This document shows, one piece after another, positions 1-6,344 of a DNA stretch of 11,652 nucleotides (position 1 is its first letter; each line of letters begins with the position of its first letter). This DNA is from Halobacteriaceae archaeon Tc-Br11_E2g27 (lineage in GTDB: Archaea > Halobacteriota > Halobacteria > Halobacteriales > Haloarculaceae): positions 1 to 11,652 of the forward strand of contig LKNH01000054.1 in NCBI GenBank assembly GCA_001564135.1, given 5' to 3'. The position numbers and the translations under genes were made by a program. The notes beneath the pieces were generated by a model. The model ran no database searches, had not been told where the DNA came from, and saw only the letters and a list, made by a program, of their open reading frames with translations.

Positions 1-25
1 ACTAGCCTCTCTATCCAAGAGTGAA

Positions 26-322
26 TTGAATATCGCTGCACTTTCCGGGGAGCTATCAATTTACACCGTCACAGCTCATGTATCGTCACAGAAACAGCCT
101 AGTCACTGGGACGTGTAGCTACGAAAGTTGGTCTTTTTATCCAACAGGAGACCGACTGAACCAGGTGCGGGAGTCGAACCAGTCAATAGATCAGTGGTAA
201 TACTATCTCACAGATCTTACAGATGAAGATACTGTTAAGATGATGATTGCTCAGACCGTCGATGAGTTTGGTTGCTCAATATGCTTCTACACCACGCTGG
301 TGTCATGCTGCTCGAAAACTAA
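26..322 (+). pseudogene. decayed N-terminal fragment of a short-chain dehydrogenase (SDR) gene
   Basis: This stretch has no open frame of its own but aligns with codons 1 to about 111 of the intact SDR gene at 2598-3356. Pieces readable in successive frames are: LNIAALSGE (from 26; intact MNLTANLDGK), CIVTETA-stop-SLG (intact GIGAETAQALG), DRLNQV (from 150; intact DRLEEV), DLTDED and TVDEFG (213-272; intact DVTDEE and TVEEFG), then LNMLLHHAGVMLLEN (from 275; intact LDILINNAGVMLLEK). In-frame stops are TAG 100-102, TAA 198-200 and TAA 320-322. Single-base losses lie near 150 and 273, and a further frame change lies before 80. The cofactor-site NNAG has become HHAG. Weaker similarity may run on to about 362, into the last codons of the convergent protease gene. 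The catalytic half (S-Y-K) is absent, so no functional enzyme can be made. Similarity to the intact copy is clear but far from identical, pointing to an old duplication or an old separate copy. Confidence 0.85.
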
Positions 323-350
323 TGCGACCGAGAAAAATCCAAGCAGGTAT

Positions 351-2393
351 TCAACGACGGTTTCGCCGTGTTGCCAACACCGATAGCAACAGTGTCGCAA
401 CTGTTGCTGTCACGATTCCAAACCCGACTCCATCATCATCTATCAAGCTATCCGTCTGTTCGTCAGTAGCCACTGCTCCACTGCTATCATCTTCCGCTGA
501 GGCGTTTTCCACAATCACCTGCTTCGGCGTTCCGTCTCCAACGGTGAGTTGTTTCTCTGTAACGTGGTCTGCATCATGATCGAATTCGTGTTCAAACTCG
601 AGTATTTTCTGTTCCCCTGGTGGGAGGGTAACAGACCGATTTTCTAATACTGTTTCCGAGAGCTCTATTGTGATATCCTGTTCGACAGTCACTTCGCCGC
701 TGTTTTCCACGGTTGCCTCTATCAACAGTGGTTCACCAGGTGGGATTTCTGTCGTTGAAAGCTCCGTGTCGACGACGGAGATTGCACTTTGGTCATAGAT
801 AGTTATCTCCGCCAACTGCTTACCATCCCTCGTCAGGTCATAGGTTCCAACGTCTGGGCTCGAAAGCGGGAGGATGTCTGTGTACGTTTCGTTCGGTGCG
901 ACAGTAAACGGTCCATAGGAGATGGAAACCCCATCGAATTCGAGTGTGAACGACTTTTCGCCAACGGTTGGTCCTGTATTCTCTAGAGTAATTTGTACCT
1001 CGGCGGAGTTGCCCTGTTCAACCTGCGTATCTACCGGGACGATATCGACTACTGACACTTCCGCTGGTTCAACTACTGCTAACTCACTGACCTGATCGTT
1101 ATTGAGCGTAATCTCATACGTTCCGACCTCCTCGCCGGTGACGTCCATCGTTACTGATCTTTCACTGTCTGGTTGGACACTCACTCGCTTTGTTTCGATG
1201 GTGTTCCCATCTCGCTTAAGCTTCAGCTCTTTTTCTCCTTCGATATCACCATCGTTGGTAAGCGTCGTGGTTAGTTCAGTACTCTCTCCTTCCTGAATGC
1301 TGTCGTCTTCCAGTGTACTCTCTATGACTGTGAGGTCAGATTCGAACCACAATAGCTCCTGTGTGACTTCGTGTGTTTCGCCATCTACCGTGACGAACAG
1401 TGTTACTTCTTCAGCTGGCTCTGTCGCTGTGACAATAGCTCCGGTCTTGTCTATCTCTCCATCTCCAGTCAGGTCCCATTCGTAGGCAGTGGGCTCATCA
1501 GGATACCAGGACCGGTCAAGCGCTTCGAGAGGGTCGGGTGTTGTCGCATCGAATGTCACCTCATCGCTTGGTGTAATGACAAATGGCTCGTAGGTGAATG
1601 CGGGAAAGACTGCACCGCCATCGTTCATTCGCTGTTGTTGGGACTGTAGTTGACTGAAAAAGTCGTCATGTATCTCATCTACATTCTTTCCAGCAACCGT
1701 TTCCAAATCGTCCGGATAAACCCCAGTATATAGCGAATCAATGCCTTCCCGACCGTATTCGTCGAGGACATACTCCGTAAATAGTGCTAACTCATCGTAT
1801 TCCGCAAGCGATGCGTCCGTCGTCGTCAGGTCGATTTGATTTTGGCTGAATTGAGCCTGTGCACTAATTGACTCCGCAGGCCGTTCAAGATATCGTGTGG
1901 TCCCTTCAACGATGACTTCGGGTTTTGGTACTGCTCCTGGTGGATTGATGAAATTTCCGCTTCCGATTGCATCAGCCTGGAATCGATGGATTGCTTCGTG
2001 ATAAAACAGGTGCGGGTCGTCGCTTGTAACCTCTATTGCAGGACTCACTCCGCTAACATAGCACCCTTCGACACCGGTGCCATCACACCGGAGGTCATCC
2101 AACGAACCGACAACAACCGAGGTTCGTTCGGTAGGTGGCTCGACACTGAACTTCTGGTATGGGAGTTCGAAATACGAATCGGCGTATGAGGCGATAGATT
2201 CGGCTTCGTCCTCGTAGCCCTCATGATAGTGGATTTCAAAATGTTCGGTTTCAATTGTACCGACTGACTGTCTTTCTCCATCAACCGGCCCGATGTAGCC
2301 ACCAAGGGTAAGTACTGCTGCGATGGCACAGACTGTGGCGACTATTACTGTCAGTCGCGCCCAATGTCCTATATTCACGTTGTCAACGTGCAT
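351..2393 (-). CDS. membrane-anchored gluzincin-type metalloprotease-like protein with PKD and CARDB-like repeats
   Basis: A 680-residue surface protein. An N-terminal hydrophobic helix (residues ~12-31) acts as signal or anchor. Residues ~46-255 resemble the peptidase MA (gluzincin) fold: HEAIH at 132-136 is an HExxH zinc site, and EGTTRYLE at 163-170 supplies a suitable third ligand (E163) 27 residues after H136. A PKD-like domain follows (~262-348, with YEWDLTGDGEID), then three CARDB-like beta-sandwich repeats (~352-440, 445-532, 537-630), each with a conserved GTY-type or PPGE-type turn. An acidic Ser/Asp linker leads to a C-terminal helix (~656-675) and RRNRR, laid out like a haloarchaeal PGF-CTERM tail but reading VGFG. 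Likely exported with the protease domain outside; the substrate is unknown. No Shine-Dalgarno site precedes the ATG, and an AT-rich AATTTAC about 28 bases upstream may be its TATA box. It is a lone gene facing the SDR pseudogene at its 3' end and divergent from the intact SDR. The catalytic role is inferred from motifs only. Confidence 0.85.
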   Translation of the reverse strand: MHVDNVNIGHWARLTVIVATVCAIAAVLTLGGYIGPVDGERQSVGTIETEHFEIHYHEGYEDEAESIASYADSYFELPYQKFSVEPPTERTSVVVGSLDDLRCDGTGVEGCYVSGVSPAIEVTSDDPHLFYHEAIHRFQADAIGSGNFINPPGAVPKPEVIVEGTTRYLERPAESISAQAQFSQNQIDLTTTDASLAEYDELALFTEYVLDEYGREGIDSLYTGVYPDDLETVAGKNVDEIHDDFFSQLQSQQQRMNDGGAVFPAFTYEPFVITPSDEVTFDATTPDPLEALDRSWYPDEPTAYEWDLTGDGEIDKTGAIVTATEPAEEVTLFVTVDGETHEVTQELLWFESDLTVIESTLEDDSIQEGESTELTTTLTNDGDIEGEKELKLKRDGNTIETKRVSVQPDSERSVTMDVTGEEVGTYEITLNNDQVSELAVVEPAEVSVVDIVPVDTQVEQGNSAEVQITLENTGPTVGEKSFTLEFDGVSISYGPFTVAPNETYTDILPLSSPDVGTYDLTRDGKQLAEITIYDQSAISVVDTELSTTEIPPGEPLLIEATVENSGEVTVEQDITIELSETVLENRSVTLPPGEQKILEFEHEFDHDADHVTEKQLTVGDGTPKQVIVENASAEDDSSGAVATDEQTDSLIDDDGVGFGIVTATVATLLLSVLATRRNRR

Positions 2394-2597
2394 GCCTTGA
2401 TGCTATCAGCTTAGTCATGTAAATTCTTCTAAAACAGATATGTTCCGTTTCCCGTCAGTTCTGTTACTCTCTCGCTGACTGTGATTTTCCATACGGGTGT
2501 GTGAACCCACCCCGGGGCAGTCGCCTTGTACCGCCTATACATGCGTTTTGGTCAATGAGATACACTTTTGGATAATTCAGCCCAATCACAAAGCGAG

Positions 2598-3356
2598 ATG
2601 AATCTCACAGCGAACCTCGATGGAAAGACGGCAGTTATTACGGGCGCATCATCAGGTATCGGCGCGGAAACAGCCCAGGCACTGGGAGAGGCCGGGGCGA
2701 ACGTCTGTCTTGCTGCTCGCCGCGAGGACCGATTAGAGGAGGTGGCAAACAAGATTGAATCTGTCGGTGGCACTGCACACGTCGTACCAACTGATGTCAC
2801 AGACGAGGAAGCCGTACAGGAGTTGATTGATGAAACGGTCGAGGAGTTCGGTTCGCTTGATATCCTGATCAACAATGCGGGGGTCATGTTGCTCGAAAAG
2901 GTCGAAGATGCAAATACGGACAACTTCCGGACGATGGTAGAGGTCAATCTGATGGCCGTGATGAACGCAACGCACGCGGCACTCCCGATTATGCAAGAAC
3001 AGGGCGACGGACACATTGTCAATATCTCCTCTGTTGCTGGCCGGAAAACATGGACGGGTGCAAGTGCCTACAACGCAACGAAATTTGGTGTGAATGCCTT
3101 TTCTGAAGCTCTCCGTGAGGAGGTCACGGGGAACCATAACATCCGCATTACGCTCATCGAACCCGGATATGTTGATACGGAGTTGTCTGACCATATCCCT
3201 GATGACAACATTCGACAGTATTCGAAACAGGAGATGGCAGAGATGGACGTGCTCACTGCTGAAGATATTTCTCGGTCAATTCTTTTCGCGGTGAGTCAGC
3301 CACCACACGTGGACATCAACGAACTGTTGATTCGACCGACAGAACAGAAGCTGTAG
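2598..3356 (+). CDS. SDR family NAD(P)-dependent oxidoreductase
   Basis: A classical short-chain dehydrogenase of 252 residues, the usual family length. Visible motifs, numbered from the ATG at 2598: TGASSGIG (15-22) of the nucleotide-binding Rossmann turn; paired arginines R41-R42 after the second strand, which favour NADP(H); NNAG (92-95); and the catalytic set N117, S145, Y158 and K162 (YNATK). The PGYVDTEL segment follows the active site. The substrate cannot be told from sequence; a small carbonyl or alcohol compound is typical. A TTG at 2568 would add ten residues, but I prefer the ATG because the decayed copy at 26-322 begins to match exactly at this codon (LNIAAL versus MNLTAN). No Shine-Dalgarno site is seen at either start. 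The gene stands alone: it is divergent from the protease gene and converges on the ABC permease with a 26-base gap. The 204 bases upstream show no clear TATA box. Confidence 0.93.
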   Translation: MNLTANLDGKTAVITGASSGIGAETAQALGEAGANVCLAARREDRLEEVANKIESVGGTAHVVPTDVTDEEAVQELIDETVEEFGSLDILINNAGVMLLEKVEDANTDNFRTMVEVNLMAVMNATHAALPIMQEQGDGHIVNISSVAGRKTWTGASAYNATKFGVNAFSEALREEVTGNHNIRITLIEPGYVDTELSDHIPDDNIRQYSKQEMAEMDVLTAEDISRSILFAVSQPPHVDINELLIRPTEQKL

Positions 3357-3382
3357 AGGCCTGCTGAGCTGCTCCGTTGGTA

Positions 3383-4168
3383 TTAGTGGATATCACGCCG
3401 AACGAACAATACGACGCTGAAAGCCAAAAACGCCACGAAGGCGACGAGGAGGATTCCGGCATCCGCAAAGGCATACTCCTCACGGACGAGGATAGCAGTC
3501 TCATCGTAGTAGCGACTCGGGGTGAACGCGCCAATCCACTCGTAATCCGGGTCAAGTGCGGAAGCACTGTCGACCAGCCAGAGGATGATGACAAGCCCAA
3601 ACGCCGCTGCCTGTGCGGTTCGAACACGGTCAATGATTACTGAACAGAGAATACCAATACCGGCACAGACAAGCAGGTACGGCACGCTAAGCAGGTGAAC
3701 CATTGCTAATGCTTCCGGATTGATGGTACTGTCAATGAGCACTGAACCAACGTAGACAATCACGGGGACTCCGACGTTGAGCACAACCAGTGGAACCCAG
3801 AGGCTTGCAACTTTCTGGAGGATGACAGACTCACGAGAAACGGGATTTGAGAGTGTCAGGTCCATCCGCCGCCTGTCGATATCTTTGACTATCATCCCGG
3901 CGCTGATATATGCGAAGTAGATACCGACGAGCAATACCCAGAAAAACGAGTAGATTTCGGCGGCGATGAAACCCTCTATAGTATCGAGTGCTTCCAATCC
4001 GAAGAAATCAAACATATACTCAGGGAACGCTTCGAGTAACGCTTCTGCATCTTCTTCGTACTCCGGGAATATGGAGAAATACATCGTCGAGAGAACGGCA
4101 AAGACGGCAACAAGGATAACTGACCCGCGAACGCGCTTTCTGGATTCCAGGCGGAGGATTGCTGTCAT
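3383..4168 (-). CDS. ABC-2 type transporter permease, second paralogue
   Basis: A 261-residue integral membrane protein with about six hydrophobic segments, last gene of a three-gene ABC operon. It is a near gap-free paralogue of the permease encoded just upstream, sharing TAILR.ESR.RVR near the N-terminus, FPEYM and TIEGF in the first outer loop, RRMDL.LSNPVSRESVI in a cytoplasmic loop, SLWVPLVVLN and FVRRDI at the end. The MDL.LSNPVSR segment is the conserved ABC-2 family stretch expected near the ATPase. The two permeases probably form a heterodimeric channel driven by the ATPase encoded at 4950-5843. Export of a drug, lipid or peptide is typical for this family, but the cargo cannot be inferred here. 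Its ATG shares one base with the upstream stop (TAATG) and is preceded by GGAGGG at 7 bases, indicating coupled translation. Its 3' end faces the SDR gene. Confidence 0.92.
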   Translation of the reverse strand: MTAILRLESRKRVRGSVILVAVFAVLSTMYFSIFPEYEEDAEALLEAFPEYMFDFFGLEALDTIEGFIAAEIYSFFWVLLVGIYFAYISAGMIVKDIDRRRMDLTLSNPVSRESVILQKVASLWVPLVVLNVGVPVIVYVGSVLIDSTINPEALAMVHLLSVPYLLVCAGIGILCSVIIDRVRTAQAAAFGLVIILWLVDSASALDPDYEWIGAFTPSRYYDETAILVREEYAFADAGILLVAFVAFLAFSVVLFVRRDIH

Positions 4169-4950
4169 TAGATATCCCTCCTAACGAAGATAGCAACCGC
4201 CGCTGTTACCAGCACGAGAAAGGTCACCATGAGAATTACCGCATCACCCAGTGCGTACTCCTCGTGGACGAGAATCTCCGTCGAATCATAATACCGATGT
4301 GGTGTTGCAGTCCCCAGCCACTCGTAGGTTTCTCCCATCTCGGACAGTCCCTCAATCAGCCAGGACATAAAGACGAGTCCGATTGCACCGACCTGTGCCG
4401 TCCCGACACGCTTGACACTGACAGAAAGTACCAACCCAATTCCAGCACAAACAAGGAAGTACGGGACGCTCAGGAGGTGGACCATCGAAAGCAGAACTGG
4501 GTCCAGTGTTTCATCGACCAACTGCACACCGCCAAACAGCGTTATGGCCATGCCGAGGTTGAGGACAACGAGGGGAACCCAGAGGCTAGCGACAGACTGA
4601 ATAATGACGGACTCTCTGGAAACCGGGTTGGATAACAATAAATCCATTCGCCGGTGTTCGATATCACTCGCTATCATCCCCGCACCGGCGTAGGCAAAGT
4701 AAATGCCCCCAAAGATGACCCAAATAAACGGGTAGACGTAGCCACCGAGAAATCCTTCGATGGTGTGTAACTCTTCGAAGCCGAACAATCCTATCATATA
4801 CTCCGGAAATGCTTCTTCGATAGCCTCCGCACCGTCTCGCATGGCCGGAAAGACAGCGAGGAAAAACAGTGATGTGATTACAAAGACCCCAGTCAGGATG
4901 ACGGAACTCCGAACCCGATTTCGTGACTCGATACGGAGGATGGCCGTCAT
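4168..4950 (-). CDS. ABC-2 type transporter permease, first paralogue
   Basis: A 260-residue permease with hydrophobic segments at about 16-34, 71-94, 120-143, 157-178, 184-200 and 236-255. The cytoplasmic loop at 95-118 carries HRRMDLLLSNPVSRES, the conserved ABC-2 segment that probably contacts the ATPase. It sits between its ATPase and its own paralogue, as expected for a heteromeric NatA/CcmA-like exporter. The start is taken as the ATG at 4950 rather than the GTG at 4953: the ATG overlaps the ATPase stop by one base (TGATG), lies 6 bases after GGAGGA, and matches the N-terminus of the second permease (MTAILR). Two similar but distinct permeases suggest tandem duplication followed by divergence into complementary subunits. 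The cargo is unknown. Confidence 0.92.
   Translation of the reverse strand: MTAILRIESRNRVRSSVILTGVFVITSLFFLAVFPAMRDGAEAIEEAFPEYMIGLFGFEELHTIEGFLGGYVYPFIWVIFGGIYFAYAGAGMIASDIEHRRMDLLLSNPVSRESVIIQSVASLWVPLVVLNLGMAITLFGGVQLVDETLDPVLLSMVHLLSVPYFLVCAGIGLVLSVSVKRVGTAQVGAIGLVFMSWLIEGLSEMGETYEWLGTATPHRYYDSTEILVHEEYALGDAVILMVTFLVLVTAAVAIFVRRDI
4176..4181 (-). promoter_or_regulatory. Shine-Dalgarno site for the second permease
   Basis: GGAGGG lies 7 bases upstream of the ATG at 4168, inside the end of the preceding permease gene. It is complementary to the conserved CCTCC at the 3' end of 16S rRNA. Together with the one-base TAATG overlap it marks translational coupling and fixes the start. Confidence 0.75.
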
Positions 4951-5843
4951 CACGAATCCTCCGTATACTCCTCGCTGTAATAATGTTTGAAAATGTCGTC
5001 GAGTTGGGGATTACTAATTTCGATATCGTCGATTTCATAGCTGGTCAAATGTGAAAGCAACGAGTTGTAATCCCCAGTATACGTAAACTGGATTGCGTTG
5101 TCGGTAATTTCGACGTTAATCATCTCTTCTGTCACGAACTCGCTTTCAATAACGTCCTCGCGGAGATGGAGCCAGACGTGCTTCCCGCTTCTATCGAGTA
5201 ATTTCTCGATATCTTCGAGGGCGACCAACTGTCCTTCGCGGATAATGCCAACCCGATCACAGACGCGTTGAACTTCGCTGAGAATGTGTGAGGAGAAGAA
5301 AATTGTCGTTCCGGAAGCAGTCTCTTCAGCGAGAAACTGATGCAATCGGTCCTGTTTGAGAGGGTCCAGCCCGGCGGTTGGTTCATCCATAATCACTAAC
5401 TCAGGGTCGTGCATAAACGCCTGGACAATACCTAGCATCCGGCGGTTTCCTGCGGAGTATGTCTCAATCTTTTTCTCCAGAGGTGGATGAAACAGTTCGA
5501 GTAACTCCTCTCGTTGTTCATCACCGCGCATCCGCGCAAAGTAATCCAGTGCTTGATTCCCAGTTAATCGCTCGTCGAAGCCAAGGTCATCAGGGAGATA
5601 TCCAAGGTCAGCTTTCACTTCTGTGAGCGCTTTGCGGTTGCGGATGTCAGCACCAAGCACTGTCGCCGTACCATCTGTCGGTTTGATGAGGCCCAATAAC
5701 TGCCGAATTGTCGTGGTTTTTCCCGCCCCATTTGGTCCCAGATAACCGAAGATCTCACCTTCCTCGACAGCAAGCGTTATTCCGTCGTTTGCACTGACAT
5801 CCCCGTAGCGTTTGGTGAGGTTTTCCAACGAGATAGCAGCCAT
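4950..5843 (-). CDS. ABC transporter ATP-binding protein (ABC-2 exporter ATPase)
   Basis: A 297-residue soluble nucleotide-binding subunit that powers the two permeases encoded downstream. Motifs from the ATG at 5843: Walker A GPNGAGKTT (36-44), a Q-loop position reading GYLPDD (81-86, Asp where Gln or Glu is usual), a signature segment YSAGNRR (129-135, SAGN in place of SGGQ), Walker B LVIMDEP (149-155), D-loop AGLD (157-160) and the H-loop His186 in SSHIL. The C-terminal ~80 residues form the extra domain typical of the CcmA/NatA-like group. A TTG at 5861 could add six residues, but the ATG at 5843 is preferred: it sits 27 bases from a TATA box, the spacing of a leaderless haloarchaeal transcript, and no Shine-Dalgarno site is present. 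It heads the operon and is separated by 45 bases from the stop of the flavin-reductase-like gene upstream. Confidence 0.95.
   Translation of the reverse strand: MAAISLENLTKRYGDVSANDGITLAVEEGEIFGYLGPNGAGKTTTIRQLLGLIKPTDGTATVLGADIRNRKALTEVKADLGYLPDDLGFDERLTGNQALDYFARMRGDEQREELLELFHPPLEKKIETYSAGNRRMLGIVQAFMHDPELVIMDEPTAGLDPLKQDRLHQFLAEETASGTTIFFSSHILSEVQRVCDRVGIIREGQLVALEDIEKLLDRSGKHVWLHLREDVIESEFVTEEMINVEITDNAIQFTYTGDYNSLLSHLTSYEIDDIEISNPQLDDIFKHYYSEEYTEDS
4957..4962 (-). promoter_or_regulatory. Shine-Dalgarno site for the first permease
   Basis: GGAGGA lies 6 bases upstream of the ATG at 4950, inside the last codons of the ATPase gene. It favours the ATG over the adjacent GTG at 4953 and suggests translation coupled to the ATPase. 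Confidence 0.75.
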
Positions 5844-5864
5844 AGTTGAACACACAGTCAACTA
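5843..5864 (-). promoter_or_regulatory. candidate operator: 7-bp inverted repeat at the ABC operon start
   Basis: TAGTTGA (5843-5849) and TCAACTA (5858-5864) form a perfect inverted repeat with an 8-base spacer. It occupies the interval between the TATA box and the ATPase start codon, where a bound regulator would block transcription initiation. The repeat is seen directly; the regulatory role is inferred, and no regulator gene lies in the window. Chance occurrence is possible. Confidence 0.45.
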
Positions 5865-5866
5865 CG

Positions 5867-5873
5867 ATATAAT
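5867..5873 (-). promoter_or_regulatory. TATA box of the ABC exporter operon
   Basis: ATTATAT on the - strand is centred 27 bases upstream of the ATPase ATG at 5843. In haloarchaea a TATA box lies about 25-27 bases before the transcription start, so transcription would begin at or next to the start codon, giving a leaderless mRNA. It lies within the 45-base gap after the flavin-reductase-like gene and gives the ABC genes their own promoter. Confidence 0.65.
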
Positions 5874-5888
5874 AGTACGCCCCTGCTC

Positions 5889-6344
5889 TCACTCGCTGTG
5901 TTCTTCGGTATGAATACGCCGACCAGTCAGCTCTTTTGCATCCATCCGATACAACCGAATGTCAAGAGTTGAACGTGATGGTGCCCACATTTCGAAGAGC
6001 GGACGACTCGTCTCTCCCAGATTTGCCACGACTTCCGGTGTAATGTCCTCTTCACGTATTTCATCGGGTTGTCCCTTGGCCATGACGCTCACATACAACG
6101 GGTCCTCCTCGATATATGACACAAGGACACATTCGGGAAAGTCTGGAAGGAACTCCCGCTTCTCGCTCCCTCTGGGGAAAACATGACGGAAATAAAATCG
6201 CTCATTGTCGCGGTCGAACCGGTACGTAATTGGGACAGAGTATGGGCCCGTTGACCCTCTCATCGACATCACGGCTGTCTGGTGCTCCTCGAGGAAGTCG
6301 TATATTTCTTCATCGCTCATCTTTGCCTGTTGTGCGAGTGTCAT
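5889..6344 (-). CDS. pyridoxamine 5'-phosphate oxidase family (split beta-barrel flavin-binding) protein
   Basis: A 151-residue protein of the split beta-barrel flavin-reductase/PNPOx-like group common in haloarchaea. Typical features are the N-terminal helix ending in DFLEEHQTAVMSM, the strand pair GPYSVPITYRFD, the RFYFRH strand with the basic turn SEKREF, and VLVSYIEEDPLYVSVMAKG, a conserved strand-turn-strand. Such proteins bind FMN or F420 and act as small-molecule reductases or oxidases; the substrate cannot be predicted, and true pyridoxamine-phosphate oxidase activity is unlikely at this length. It is the second gene of a two-gene unit: its ATG overlaps the stop of the universal stress protein gene by one base (TAATG), after a GGAGGTGA site. 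Co-expression with a stress protein suggests a role in redox or stress response (inference). The internal ATG at 6320 is a less likely start. Confidence 0.85.
   Translation of the reverse strand: MTLAQQAKMSDEEIYDFLEEHQTAVMSMRGSTGPYSVPITYRFDRDNERFYFRHVFPRGSEKREFLPDFPECVLVSYIEEDPLYVSVMAKGQPDEIREEDITPEVVANLGETSRPLFEMWAPSRSTLDIRLYRMDAKELTGRRIHTEEHSE

Noticed and set aside
127..145. GTTGG/CCAAC hairpin with a T-rich loop
   Set aside because: Five base pairs inside the SDR relic; likely chance.
164..180. tRNA T-arm-like GGTTCGACTCCCGCACC on the - strand, a possible tRNA relic or attachment site
   Set aside because: The T-stem does not pair, no anticodon or D arm is found beside it, and the same bases align with the SDR relic on the other strand (DRLNQVRES segment).
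247..579. 110-codon open frame on the + strand
   Set aside because: Its first part is the shifted SDR relic and the rest is antisense to the protease gene; the peptide has no family likeness.
2495..2512. GGGTG-N8-CACCC inverted repeat between the protease and SDR genes
   Set aside because: Only 5 bp, GC-rich and near a CCCCGGGG run; too weak to call an operator or terminator.
2568..2597. TTG start adding ten residues to the SDR
   Set aside because: No Shine-Dalgarno site, and the relic copy matches from the ATG at 2598. It cannot be fully excluded, since a weak AT-rich stretch lies upstream.
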